Notes: a model not told the origin generated them from the letters alone. 64,000 bases of DNA from Synaphobranchus kaupii (GCA_029718625.1 CM056395.1:22786480-22850479), one strand, 5' to 3'; numbered from the stretch's first letter, positions 35,406 to 47,472 are shown. Numbers and translations: made by a program.

Positions 35406-38400
35406 AAATGGAACCGCGTTCCCCTCCCATCTCACTGAATGCTGGAGGACCTGAGGCTGCTGATGGCAGCTTTGGCTTGACGTGTTTGACAGGGGGGAAA
35501 AATAACTTCCACTCCTGAGACTTTAACCCATGACCACTGGGGATGGTGGTGGGTATAGAGGGGGTTGGGGGACAAATGCACCAGAACTGGAGGTTTTCTT
35601 TTTTTCTTTTATTAATTTTTATTTTTATTTTTATTTTTTTGCTGGACCTGCTTCGCATTTTTAAAACAAAATCTAAATTGCCTGAAAAACACCCACATAT
35701 GCCTGAGTGAGCACTACATCAAGATGTAAAATGTAAGGAATTTTGTTTTTGATGGCCCACCTATCATGTTACATAGATAACGTGGCTACACTGTATTGGC
35801 CGCACTGTATAGAGCCAACACTTCTGCATATTGGTACACTGTACTGAAATATGAGTTCCGTTATATGTGCTTTGCAATGTCACAGGATTCAGCAAGTTGT
35901 ATAATTGTATAATTATATGTTACAGTTGTTTTTTTGTTAGCTTAGGACTGTGGAAACACTGAGACTTTGATATAGAACAAAGAATAGATTTTGATGAGGT
36001 TGAGGGAGAGATCCGTATACCTAAAAAGAGGTATCCTGTTCCACAATGTATACTATGTGTATGTTGGTGTAAAAAGTGCATTGGACTTAAACTGGGATGT
36101 TCATTTACCCGGCCGTCACTAACCTCGAAAATGTACAATACCCATGTGAATCATTGGACACCATCACTGTCCCAAATATCCGTGGCACCACCCCTCCAAC
36201 ATCTCCAACACCCCTTGCCCCCACCACCAAGCAAATGCAAATCCAAGTCATCGTAGTGACTGTATTCAGGATGAGAGTTCGTTTTCATTCCCACCCGCCT
36301 GCCCAATAGATGTTCAAAAGAGGGAAGACCTGGCGCAACAGCACTAGCCAATGGGAGTGACTTATGTGGCAGGGCCGAGGCCTGCGGAAATGGCGGAGGA
36401 TTGGCTCCAGCTCTCGTGGGATAAAGCGGCATTAATCGCCGCTGTCAGCGAAGCAGGTGCTGCCACCGCCGCCCGCCGCCGCGCTTCATTTCCATGCGGA
36501 GAGGCGCGGCGGGGACACAGAAATCACCGGGGATCAAGAGTAAACGCCGCTGACAGCTCTTATCCCGGCAGGCGTGGGGGTCAAAATAGAACTGTCTCTC
36601 CGCATTTTGAAATATACCTCGCACAGGCCTCCTTAAAGCCTCGCCGCCACAATGCGGGTCCGTGAGCAATGCGTGACGCCCCCCCCCACCCCACCCCACC
36701 CCACATCACCCCCCTTTAATCGATATGCCAGAGGCCTTTTCCCTCCATTCTTCCGTGATGAATGGCGGAGGCCACGAGAGCGCCGATGGAATATTAAAAG
36801 ATGTATGCCCGCGCTCACGAGATTGGACACAGAGATTTGGAGGCTCTCAGCGCCCCGCTCCCCCATTTTCCACCGACGACAATTCAATTTTTACCGCCGA
36901 GAATCCTCCAATTCATTTAAAAGGGGCACATAAAAGGTAGTAAACAATTCCATGCAAATTTGCCGTGAAGAAACGCAATTCTCGCATACAGAGGAGTCCT
37001 TCAACAACTCGAGTCCGGCAAGCTGTTAGCTCACGGTTCAGACCCTTAAAGAGTCGCTCGGAGGTTTATCCTATTTAATGGGCGTTTTTTCTATTCCCTA
37101 ATTCACTGTGCCTGTTACTTAACTGTGTCGGTTGTGCCCAGTCCTTCAACCAGGTGCAACAGAATTATACGCTTATTTAGATTCAACACCATAAAAATTT
37201 TTGCTGTGCGTTACGCATTTGGGATCCACCATTCATGGTCACGTACAATAGACTGAATATGCATTCTCCTGCCACACAGAAGGATTGGATACTTTGACAG
37301 CAGATGAGTGTATGTATATATTTCACATGACTACATTGATCTCTAAATGATTTCATGTCAAATTAATCATTGTATGAATAATCATGCTGAAAATAAAAAG
37401 ATAATAAGAAAAGGACTAGCATCGGTTTGCCATCAGAGGTTCTTAGCATTTAATGTACCTTTTACTTTTAGTAGTTAATGAGTAGAAGGTTATAGGCATT
37501 AACGATTAGTAAGTTTGATGTTAGCATAGAGTGGAAAGCAACATCACCAAAAGTGGTGTTGCCACAAAAGGTTAGTAGAAATCCTGTTATCACTTGCTTT
37601 AATTAATCTCAAGAGGGCCTCTTCATTAGATTAACGACATGGTAACCTTTTTAAACGCTTGCACCGTAGCTGTGACTCGCTTTTTTCTTGCTTTGGTTTG
37701 TTTTTGGTTTTTTTTAAAAGCCATTGAAAAGGTTACTCCCATCAGGCTGAGCAGCTTCTAAATACCAGTTCTTCTCATTCTTTGTCCTTTCTTTGTCCTT
37801 TCTCTCTTCCTCCTCCTCATCCTCTTCTCTGTGTGACAGATTCATACTGGCCCATGACTGTATAATCAGCTGCCAGCTTCTTTACATGCAGTAAATTGTG
37901 ACGTGGAAGATGTCATGTGTGAATCCTACGTGCTGCTTAATGTATAATACCCGCTCTGGGACTGTCTGATCGGCTATAGTTCGGCGGGTTTCTGAGTCGC
38001 GGATTAGGCGGACCTTGCTCACGTTCACATTTGGAAGGGATTTCCCCCAGAGATTTGCAAAGAACTAATCGGTCTGAGATATGATTAATATGTAACGTGC
38101 TCGTCATGCCTGTGAGGTGATCTTGACGTTGGTTTGGTGGCGTTTCCATGACCGCAAAGCAGCTATTAACCCACAAACCAGGAATGAAATTCTGTGCATA
38201 CAGTGAGAGAAAGCTTCAGCTTTAGGTGGGTTACCTCCCAGAGGTTTGCGGTTTGTTTTTAGATGTCGACATGATGAAAAGCTTATTACAAGAAACATTA
38301 GATGCTCAATGTAGAAGAACCTCAACCTGAAAACGAAGGTCATGAGTTGAACTGCATGAATATAGCACGGCTAGTATTTCTGTATTTCTGTTAATGTCAA

Positions 38401-38524
38401 CCTCAACCTGAATATAGTGTCAAGTCCACTAACATTTGGTATTGGTACAATGCAGAATGCACACACTGTAGGCAGATTAAAAGAAGAAGCATTAAAGCAT
38501 TGATTACACTTTTACACGGCCAGA
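35406..38524. other. Noncoding DNA with a GC-rich island
   Basis: 36350-36900 is GC- and CpG-rich (CCGCCGCCCGCCGCC near 36465) and contains several overlapping, unrecognised frames on both strands. It may be a CpG island or a conserved regulatory element. The rest is AT-rich. A possible half-copy of the CACAGCAAAAA MITE lies near 37184-37208. Confidence 0.4.
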
Positions 38525-38815
38525 GAGGAATTGCCCTTACGAAAAAAATCACACGTGAAATCTGACTTTTCACATGGGAAAATCACAATTTCACGTGTGA
38601 GAATAAAAAGAAAAGAAGTCACATAAAGTCATGTAAAATTTGTATATTCACATTTGGCTTTTTTTGCCATGTGAACTACAATTTTCACATGCGAAAAGCA
38701 AACTTTTGTTCTGTATCCTTCACATGTGGGTGTTAAATAATCACATATGGAAAAACCAGTATGAAAAACACGTGTGTCCAAAAACCACATGTGATTTCCA
38801 CATGTGTTTTTTTCT
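38525..38815. repeat. Block of degenerate CACATGTG palindromes
   Basis: About a dozen CACATGTG, CACGTGTG or CACATGGG-like octamers occur within 290 bp, separated by A/T-rich spacers such as GAAAATCACA. Each contains a CANNTG E-box core and is self-complementary. Similar 'cacatgtgaaaa' repeats occur widely, so this is more probably a decayed tandem/dispersed repeat than an enhancer. Confidence 0.7.
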
Positions 38816-40932
38816 TTAAAAGGGTAGTAAAATGATATTTTGTTTTAAATTGTATGGCATATTATGCTTGTGTGTCTTTATTTCTTCTTCACAGCTCAGC
38901 TGTGGATATTTATTAATCACAGAAAGCTTAAAATGCATGCCAGAACAATAAATGTGCTGTCAATAAAGTGCAATCAATGAATAGATAATTTTGTCCACAT
39001 GTATGAGGAAATCAACCGAATATAAACAAAAATACCAGTAATTACACAAAAGCCTACTGGAAATCGCAAATATCAGTCACCCTCGAAGAATGTGTCAGCT
39101 TCTATTGAAACCCGATCCAATGTTTTACCAGTATAAAAACCAGTGTAAATTAAAGCACTAAGTACATCTATAATTACTGGAGACTGAAGCAATTCTCATA
39201 TGTAGCAGTCTGCCAAGCTTGTATTAGATTATGGGATAACAGTTGCTGAAATATCAAGCATTAATAAAATGCTAATTCCCAAAAATGTGCCAACTGTTGC
39301 ATGGAAAGACTCACTATCTGCAATTCAACATCTGTCCAATTTGGTTGTACAATGGTGCAAATTCACCTGTGAGGCTTGACTTGAGACCCATTGTCATTCC
39401 AGCCAATAAGCAGCTAATAACAGGCTTCAGTTAGCAGCATTATTATTTGCAATTACCAATTATGTGAAGAACCCAATTTTAGCTCTGGGGTAGAAACTGT
39501 TTTCCTGTTTGTTACTTGTCAGATTAAATTGCTTCGGCCATTGCCTCTCTAAATGGTAATGCCAGCAATAGCTTGCTCTCTCTGTCAGAAAATAACAATC
39601 TCCATCTCCATATGCTATGAAATGAAGCAGTCACAGGCTGCTAAGCATGAAAATACCAAATTGACTGTTTGACTTTATTCTAACTTTTTTCCCCAAGCCA
39701 CAAATACACGCCGTGCCCTTTCCAAGGACAAAACAATGTCTCAGTTCTCTAAAATTGAAAATTCTCTGCTTACATAAGATGGGTGACCTAGCTTCCTTTT
39801 ATATATCTTACATTCTATGGAGTAAAAAGTATATATACTGAATAGATTCAGATTAAGTAACTTGCTCACGGGAACATTGTCACCATCCAACTTTATAAAA
39901 TTGAACCCACAGCTTTTGCAATACACTACTAGCACATTTCAGTGACCATGGCATCAGGTCAGAAGATGGAAAGTACATTATATTACATATTGAAGGGATT
40001 CAATCAACATTTGTCCTTAACTTTTAGTTACAAATAAGAGATAATTGTAGCTTTATTCTTCACAAGCACTGTCTGGCGAGTTAATTTAGGCAATTGCTGA
40101 ACTCCCTAAACTGCCTATGAGGAGTAAACATCGATTGGAAAATATACTACAACAATAAAATAAATATAAAACAAACGTAACTAGCCGCCTGTATAAGCAG
40201 CTTTCTTTCATTCATCAGACTTCACCATCAGTAACTGCTATGGTGGTAATGCACAGGGCAATGCCGCCAGAGTTTTGCCTTATGAGAAAAGGGAGGGAAT
40301 GAAATACGACAGGAAGTGTTGCCAAACAGCCCTGGAAATTTATGGACTTTGTGTCTTTTCTCACGGTTAATTGTCTGACACCATTTTCCGAGCAGTGGAT
40401 CACTGGGGCTAGCCCCAACCACAAGGCAAGGGGGGAGGTCAGGGGAGTCAACAAATAATGGCTTTCTGAGAAGTCTCATAGGAAGCGGTGTGTTTTGTGA
40501 AAGATGCAGGGATGAGCTGAAGGCTCCTATGTCTCTCCAAAGAAGGGATGCTTTGAATGAATGTAGAAAACCCCAGAACAGCACATAATACAACTCAGAA
40601 CTGAAGGTGCCTGGGAAGATCTTTTTACGTTGTGTGTCTTCAGTGTTCTTCACCAAAGTCCTCCCATATTTCGTGGATAGGATGCTTGCTTTTGAACATG
40701 TTGAAAGCATTAAGCTTTTAAAGGCTGTACGGAGGGGGGGGGGGGGCTGGAGATCTGCTTCCTTACTGAATCAGTTTGTGTTGGGGGCTCCGTTCCCTCC
40801 TTGAATTTTGATCCCATTTAATGTCCCATGACAAGACGACTGAGTACAAGCTGGTGACACAATTAAACAAAGTAACAGTCCACTCAGTCACAGCAAGGAG
40901 CTGTATTATATTGGCGTACATCCCATTGTGTG

Positions 40933-40979
<47 letters not shown>

Positions 40980-41128
40980 TTGCGCATGTGCTTGAAATGG
41001 GTTAGCGTGAATTGCTTCAATAAAATATCCAGCTGTACAAATGGATTATATGTAGAAATGTAATCTATTAAGTAAGTCTGGATAAGAGTGTCAGATAAAA
41101 CATTTTATATCGGTATGCTCACACTGCC
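38816..41128. other. Noncoding DNA, (GT)n at 40936-40976
   Basis: No recognised exon. The 160-codon minus-strand frame 40228-40710 and its shadow match no family known to me. The segment 39350-39500 is non-repetitive and could be conserved noncoding sequence. A G-run lies near 40734-40747. Confidence 0.4.
40936..40976. repeat. (GT)n microsatellite
   Basis: About 20 GT units. Confidence 0.96.
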
Positions 41129-41141
41129 AAGACTGCAAGTA

Positions 41142-41482
41142 CGGGGCGCTGCGGTGGTACAACGGTAAGAGCGCAGATCCGAGCATGGCCGGCGCCCTGT
41201 GGGAGCAGCAATTGGCGGCTGCTTCCGGGTGGGGGGAGGGGCTCGGAGAGAATCGCTGCACGCATAGCGGCCCTGGGCGGGCTGGAATCACGGTCAGGAG
41301 CTAGGAGGAGTTGAAGAGGACGTGGCGCCCTCCCATCCTACCGCCGGCTGACAGGGTTGTGTAGCGGTGATTCTCTAGCGGTTGCTACATGGGGGCAATT
41401 GAATTAGAATAGGGGTTCAATTGGCTACTAAATTGGGAGAAAATGGGGAAAAATCAGAAACAAATAAAAAAAAGAAAAAAAA
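41142..41482 (+). mobile_element. SINE with poly-A tail and 13-bp target duplication
   Basis: Starts CGGGGCGCTGCGGTGGTACA and continues ACGGTAAGAGCGC, an A-box-like head of a tRNA-type promoter. The body is GC-rich, and the 3' part reads GGGGTTCAATTGGCTACTAA then ATTGGGAGAAAATGGGG before an A-rich tail. AAGACTGCAAGTA (41129-41141) and AAGACTTCAAGTA (41483-41495) flank it, one mismatch in 13, the mark of LINE-driven target-primed insertion. No B box is evident in this copy. Confidence 0.88.
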
Positions 41483-41495
41483 AAGACTTCAAGTA

Positions 41496-44205
41496 TGATG
41501 GTTTTGATTGGGTAGAAAGGCTTTCATAGCATTATGTTTGCAACAGATCTAAAGCTTTGCATTTACACCTAATAGTTCCAATTTTAGCTCACCTGGAAGA
41601 AAATTTTACCTGAATGCCTTGTTGAAAACTCCATAGAGGGTTTAGAAATGTTTCTTTTTCAGTGATGGCTTCCTTCTTTCCATTGAAATATAGCATTGTG
41701 TGGAGCGAAGGATATGTTCACTTTTCCCCCTGCTTTCTTCACACTGTCTCAGACTCAACTTAAGTCTTAACTTAAGTCACAGTTGGCCTCATGGTCAAAA
41801 ATAACCCTCTCTGAGTTCAATAACAGTGAAAACCCCCTAAATTAATTTTTTTTCTGAACATGAAATTTGATGACTTTTCCTGGAGAAACCCTACCTTTAG
41901 AAAAAAGAGTTAAACATTGCCCTTTTCTACATTTTTATATAAGCGGTACATCATAGAGGTACGAAGGTTGTCTTAAGGAGGAAGGAGGAGTCTTTTTTAC
42001 CCCTGCAGTTATGAAATCAGAAGTAATAATCAAAATGAAGTGGCATACATCTATTACAGCAAATAGAAAAACATTATGATATGTGTTTTTTTGTAGAAAT
42101 CAGCAGCGTAGACTGACAAAATACAGTCTGTCTGGACTGTGTAAGGGGGAAAGCACAGTTATTCACCAATTTGTTGATGAGTGACAGGTTGTTTCTCCAT
42201 GAAAAATTGAGCTAGGTTTTAAAATTCAACGAAGAACCTTTATAACAAGGGGTCTGGTGAGGGTGGGCCATTTTGACCCTGCGAACATAGGGCGCATACA
42301 TAATACGAAGGCTAGACGAGGGCCGAGTCACAGTTGGCCTCGGGTCGTTTCCCGAAGCGGTTTCCTTCTTGTTCGGTTTTGAGGAACAACCTGATCTGAG
42401 GACTACCTTAGGGACCTACTGTAAGCTATAGGATATTCAAATGTAAAAAGTGTAGAAGCAATTTATAATATATATGCCCTAAAGCGAGGCAGTCACCCTG
42501 TGGAATAATTTGCTGTTAAGGTTTGTGTTCACAATGTCTGTATGTGTCGTGCGCGCCGGCATCAGTTCTTGGGAACACATTGTCTTTAGACGATTATAGC
42601 CTTCATATAAAACATAAAAGCCTTAGAGAGCAGTAAGAGATTCTGGCTTTATCCAGGAAACAATACACTTGTAATAGCCTCTTCATTGGGATCACTGAGG
42701 TGACATTTCTCTGGGTTCAAACAAGGCTATCTCCACATTTACTAAACTAATGCTGTGGGGAATCTGGAGATTTCTCAGTCTGCCTGTGCAATGCGTGGGC
42801 TTTACTGGTAAATGGGTAAAGCTGGTAAAAGATGCCCGGCTGCAGAATATATTTGTATGTATGTCTGTATATATGTAGACTATATGAGCTGTTCTTCTGT
42901 GTTGGAATGATCCTCTTCGGGACAGAAACACCATTTTGGATTTGGATTTACAAAAATATACATATAATTGCCGACATAAATAATATTGCAATGTCAGTAT
43001 TTCAAACTGGTCGTGCTCATGTGACACCTTGGAATTGAGCTGCATTGTAAATAATCATGAGGTCCCAAGATGCGGTAAACTCCTGTATCGCTAGCCTCAA
43101 TGGGACCAGAGGGGAGCTGTATACATGAAAAGGTTGGATAAACCGGTAAAAATGAAAATAAGTATGGCAGCTGACATATTTCAAAATGCGAATATGCAAA
43201 AATAAATTCATATTTATCTCTCTTTTTTTTTCTTGTTTTCGCAGCACGGTGAATAGAGATAATCAATGGCTTGCAGGTCCAGGAGCCCTAGCTTGGACGT
43301 ACCGTTAATGTACTGCCGTCACGTAAAAGTTGTCACTTCGCCGGTCTGTCAATCACAGTTAGAAATTTACATTAACATTTAAATGAGGCTGTCAGATAAT
43401 CCGGCACGACGCTTAAGCAGGCGGCAGCTAGTATGCAGAATTTCACTGTTTTTATGCACGCTCAGAAGCATTACTGATGGTGTCATGGGACTTTAAATTT
43501 AACCCGGCTTCTGTCCTGACATAAATGATAGGCCTGTCAGCACATGGCCATAATTGCATTTTCTAAACAAGGCTTTAGCTCACGTTTAGCCAGCATTTAC
43601 CCGGTCAGCCGACTTTCTCAAACTCTGTCTTGTGAACATATATTTAACCGTGCCTCAAACTCACCAGATATTTCACAAGGCATTTTTGTGGTGGCAAGCT
43701 CGGGTTTCATTGTTTATTTAATTTTCTTTCCTTAGGTCTCATTTGCTCCTCGACAGAGCCCAAAATGTCTGGAAAATATTTTCCACATATGCACGTGTGC
43801 AGCACCAACTGTACAAGTATATACTGGTTGTTACGGCTCTTGCTGGTCACACTCAAGCACATTCAGTATGGTATTCACTCAGTGCGAAATAAAGGTGCAG
43901 TGTGGAGGTACATTTTTCTACTTTAAGGAAGAAATTTCCTAAAAGAAAATGCACCTTAAAAGTACAATAATGTTCTATTTGGGTATGATTAAGTAGAGCA
44001 TTCTGGGGGCAATTGTAACAGGGGGCAATTGCAACACCATATCAATTTATCATTGTGACCATCCATCTTGTTGCATTGTCAGATGGCACAGAGCAATACT
44101 TTTCATCAGTTTCCATATGGTACAAGCATTTATTACATGTATCACAATGCAAAAAAAAGATAGATTTGATGTAATATCCATAGTCTTTAAAAGTTGTTTT
44201 AAAGC
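41496..44205. other. Unique noncoding DNA
   Basis: No exon recognised. CACAGTTGGCCTC occurs in direct orientation near 41781 and 42331, which may mark a decayed repeat of about 550 bp. The segment 43290-43560 is non-repetitive with several TAAT motifs and could be conserved noncoding DNA. Confidence 0.35.
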
Positions 44206-44484
44206 AGGGTTGCCAATTCTCACGCTTTTGGCGTGAGACACACGCTTTCAGGCCCGATCTCACGCTCTCACTCCACCCAAACCAATCTCACGCCAAAGAA
44301 AAAGGTCGCAACTTAAAACAAAGTCACTCCCTGATTAAAGAAATGATGCATCAGCAGGAAGGACAAAGAGAGATTGGTTCAGAAACATTATGAGAAAATC
44401 CGCCCCCGTTAAATGATCTCAATCCCCCCCTGCTACCACAGTAAATCTCACGCCAACCAGCTCCCCAAAGTTGACAACTCTAAG
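44206..44484. mobile_element. Probable MITE rich in CTCACGC motifs
   Basis: AGGGTTGCCAATTCTCACGC on the left is answered by GTTGACAACTCTAAGGG on the right as an imperfect inverted repeat. CTCACGC occurs five or more times inside. The wording resembles a dispersed repeat I associate with fish genomes. No coding capacity, superfamily unknown. Confidence 0.6.
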
Positions 44485-45625
44485 GGTTGTTGATCTTTTA
44501 AAATGAAGGCATTTCCAGAAGCATTGCTATTTAAAATGAGCATTCGGTGCTCTCCTTAAGCCCAGTATAATGCGTTGACCCCGTTATCTGCATTGGTGGG
44601 AGTGCGGGGGAAAATGGACACAGATGCTTTGCGTTATCGCTTGAAATCTCTCCGGGATTTCCTAGCCCCCTGATTTTATTTGTTTGTTCCCAGTGAAGAC
44701 TAACAGCCCCCACGCACATTCACCAGAGAGGGGCCGTGTGTCGGAGTCGCCGCTTTTTCCCACGGAAGCGCGGGCACCTCCTGACCCCGGCGTTCGTGCG
44801 GCTGCAACGCTCCATGAGAACACGGCTTCCGACAGATGTCACCTTCCCGCTCCCGCTTCCTCTCCTTAACCCCGTTGGGCTCCGACCCCCCCCGCCCCCC
44901 GGTTGCCGATCTCACGAGTCCGCCGTTTCGCGGCTCTTGCACAGCTAGCATCCCCATGGCGATGCCCAAGCGGGATTACTGCGACAGCTGATGGGGGCAA
45001 AGTGGAGCCTCGTTCTGCCAGCTTTGGAGACGTCGCCCGCCGCCCCATCTCCCCGTATGCCCACCCCATGGCCCCCGGCACACAGGCTCCGGCACAAGGG
45101 CCCCGGCACAAGGGCCCCCGCACACGACCCCGTCCACCTTTCCCCGCGGAGCATTGACCATGTGTTCAGAATCTAATCACATTTTTTTTTTAGGCCCTCA
45201 AACATTATCATTGCAATATTAAAACATAAATAATAATTTAAAAAAAAACCTTTTAACAGCTTTTCTTCCAATTCTAAATTTCCAATATTAATGTACTGCG
45301 AAAGAGCCGGAATGATTGAAGCGGACGTAAAAGGAGTAATGAAATGCAATCAATTCTTTTGTCTGCTGTGATAGATTTTTCACCACGTTTCACTTCCATG
45401 AGCACTTAATGGGTTGTGCAAATGTATTGTGCTACTCAGACATGTTGCTCAGATTCTGTGTGGACTGGTAACGTGTGCGTCATAGCCAAAATGCCAAGGC
45501 TGAGATGGAACAAACTTCTCCCTCTGTTTTTCAAACTTAACTGTAACGTTACTATTTTTACTTACTTGAAAGAGGGGGGTGGGGGTGGTAATTTGGCTGT
45601 GTTACCATGGCAGGAGTCATTCCAG
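44485..45625. other. Noncoding DNA with GC-rich patch
   Basis: 44690-45150 is CpG-rich with a short repeated CCCGGCACA-type motif (45070-45125), where overlapping frames are open on both strands. It could be a CpG island. No family resemblance in any frame. The rest is AT-rich. Confidence 0.4.
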
Positions 45626-45630
45626 CAGGC
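45626..45630. other. Target site duplication, left (CAGGC)
   Basis: CAGGC immediately before the first TGTTAGG, repeated at 48571-48575 immediately after CCTAACA. Confidence 0.9.
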
Positions 45631-45701
45631 TGTTAGGTGTCGGGGGGGGAAGGACCCTGAGTCGCCATGAGCCCGCTGGGTCCAAACTGGCGAGTTCCTT
45701 C

Positions 45702-45774
45702 TGTTAGGTGTCGGGGGGGGAAGGACCCAAATGCAGGCAGGAGTAAGAAAAAAACCGGAGCTTAATAAAAGGGC
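45702..45774 (-). repeat. Truncated left LTR piece
   Basis: Matches 47473-47544 (TGTTAGGTGTC, eight Gs, AAGGACCC, then an AATAAAAGGGC stretch) and then diverges at CCGG against TAGG. It is preceded by the primer-site sequence GCGAGTTCCTT (45690-45700), just as the complete LTR is. Confidence 0.88.
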
Positions 45775-45884
45775 CCGGAAGGCGGCGCAGGAAAGACAGT
45801 TCTGGAGGCCGCCGGCGGCACGGGCAGGATGGCTCTGGAGGATGGCGGCGCAGGCAGGACCGCTCAGGAGGGCGGCGACGCAGG

Positions 45885-46032
45885 CAGGACCGCTCAGGAG
45901 GCCGGCGGCGACAGTTGCATCGCCCTGGAGGCCGGCGGCGACGGCTGCATCGCCCTGGAGGCCGGCGGCGACGGCTGCATCGCCCAAGAGGCCGGCGGCG
46001 ACGGCTGCATCGCCCTGGAGGCCGGCGGCAAA
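45885..46032. repeat. 30-bp tandem repeat (GCGACGGCTGCATCGCCCTG type)
   Basis: About five units with the core GGAGGCCGGCGGCGACGGCT. The length is a multiple of three, so frames stay open in all phases. Confidence 0.93.
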
Positions 46033-46082
46033 TGAGAGGCTGTAGGTTAGGCGGCCCAGGGACAGGAGGCGACAGCTGGCTC

Positions 46083-46410
46083 TGCAGCTCAGGACAGGTG
46101 GGTAGCTGACTCAGCAGCTCAGGACAGGCGGGTAGCTGACTCAGCAGCTCAGGACAGGCAGGTAGCTGACTCAGCAGCTCAGGACAGGCGGGTAGCTGAC
46201 TCAGCAGCTCAGGACAGGCGGGTAGCTGACCCAGCAGCTAAGGACAGGCGGGTAGCTGACCCAGCAGCTCAGGACAGGCGGGTAGCTGACCCAGCAGCTC
46301 AGGACAGGCGAGTAGCTGACTCAGCAGCTCAGGACAGGCGGGTAGCTGACTCAGCAGCTCAGGACAGGCGGGTAGCTGACTCAGCAGCTCAGGACAGGCA
46401 GGTAGCTGGC
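46083..46410. repeat. 30-bp tandem repeat (GGTAGCTGACTCAGCAGCTC type)
   Basis: About eleven units of GGTAGCTGACTCAGCAGCTC followed by AGGACAGGCG. On the minus strand each reads as a 10-residue P-E-L-L-S-Q-L-P-A-C repeat. One unit has a point change that makes a TAG in that frame (46238-46240). Confidence 0.95.
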
Positions 46411-47439
46411 TCTGCAGCTGGACAGGAGGGCTGGAAAGGGACCGGACAGGAGGGCTGGAAGGGGACCGGACAGGAGGGCTGGAAGGGGACAGGACAGGAA
46501 GGCTGGAACGTGGCGGGACAGGAGGGCTGGAACGTGGCGGGACAGGAGGGCTGGAACATGGCGGGACAGGAGGGCTGGAACGTGGCGGGACAGGAGGGCT
46601 GGAACGTGGCGGGACAGGAGGGCTGGAGCGTGGCGGGACAGGAGGGCTGGAGCATGGCAGGACAGGAGGGCTGGAGCGTGGCGGGACAGGAGGGCTGGAG
46701 CGTGGCGGGACAGGAGGGCTGGAGCGTGGCGGGACAGGAGGGCTGGAGCGTGGTGGGACAGGAGGGCTGGAGCGTGGCGGGACAGGAGGGCTGGAACGTG
46801 GCGGGACAGGAGGGCTGGAACGTGGCGGGACAGGAGGGCTGGAACGTGGCGGGACAGGAGGGCTGGAGCGAGGCGGGACAGGAGGGCTGGAGCGTGGCGG
46901 GACAGGAGGGCTGGAGCATGGCGGGACAGGAGGGCTGGAGCGTGGCGGGACAGGAGGGCTGGAGCGTGGCGGGACAGGAGGGCTGGAGCGTGGCGGGACA
47001 GGAGGGCTGGAGCGTGGCGGGACAGGAGGGCTGGAGCGTGGCGGGACAGGAGGGCTGGAGCGTGCCGGGACAGGAGGGCTGGAGCGTGGCGGGACAGGAG
47101 GGCTGGAGCGGGGCGGGACAGGGGCAAACACGGATGGGTGGAAAATGGATCCTCGTTTCCTCCTGGGCCCATAGTTACCCGGACACAGGACCAGGCGGGT
47201 CCCGTCAAAGGGTGACGTTTGGGGTTGGGTGGTTGAAGGGGTAATGGGCTCAGGGCTGGCCTGCTGGAGGGTTAAGACCCCGAGCCCAACGGAGTGAGAG
47301 GTGGGCTGATAAAGGGTCAGGGGTGATGGGTGGTGGTCGGCATGCCGACGGGCGAACTCAGGGTTCTGCCCCCAGATACCCATGAGGTATTCCTCATAGG
47401 AGGTGTTAAAGGGGTCAAAAAAAAACCCTGAGTCGCCAT
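46238..47439 (-). pseudogene. Proline-rich repeat ORF of the non-autonomous element
   Basis: A single open frame crosses the interior on the minus strand. It reads out of the 5' LTR through the primer-site region into FFFDPFNTSYEEYLMGIWG, then a unique stretch, then about 29 copies of an 8-residue P-P-V-P-P-R-S-S-type repeat, then P-A-C-P-E-L-L repeats until the TAG at 46238-46240. The ATG at the gag-like position (47437-47439) is in another frame, out of phase because the homopolymer at 47417-47425 is nine bases long. Whether protein is made is unknown. No catalytic motif is present. Confidence 0.4.
46424..47118. repeat. 24-bp tandem repeat, about 29 copies
   Basis: The unit reads GGACAGGAGGGCTGGAGCGT followed by GGCG, with A/G variation at GAGC/GAAC and CGTG/CATG. 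The leftmost three units carry GGGACC instead. 24 is a multiple of three, leaving several frames open on both strands. Confidence 0.96.
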
Positions 47440-47460
47440 GAGCCCGCTGGGTCCAAACTG

Positions 47461-47471
47461 GCGAGTTCCTT
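47461..47471 (-). other. Self-priming primer-binding site (11 nt), second element
   Basis: AAGGAACTCGC on the minus strand, one G from the complete LTR, exactly complementary to GCGAGTTCCTT at 47889-47899 inside the LTR. The pairing ends at mismatches on both sides. Confidence 0.86.
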
Positions 47472-47472
47472 C

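Noticed and set aside
34097..35454. Long open frames (304, 204 and 155 codons) as repeat-protein genes
   Set aside because: The 51-bp unit keeps several frames open at once. There is no domain, splice signal or start context, and indels shift the frame without any sign of selection.
40228..40710. 160-codon minus-strand frame as a gene
   Set aside because: No family resemblance, with another frame overlapping on the same strand. It may be old repeat or chance sequence. Not supported as coding.
44690..45176. Cluster of 60-89 codon frames in the GC-rich patch
   Set aside because: Up to five overlapping frames on both strands, none recognisable. Better described as a GC-rich noncoding patch.
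46381..47244. Open frames of 176-479 codons on both strands as host genes
   Set aside because: They read through 24-bp and 30-bp arrays inside an LTR element bounded by target duplications. Several phases and both strands are open.
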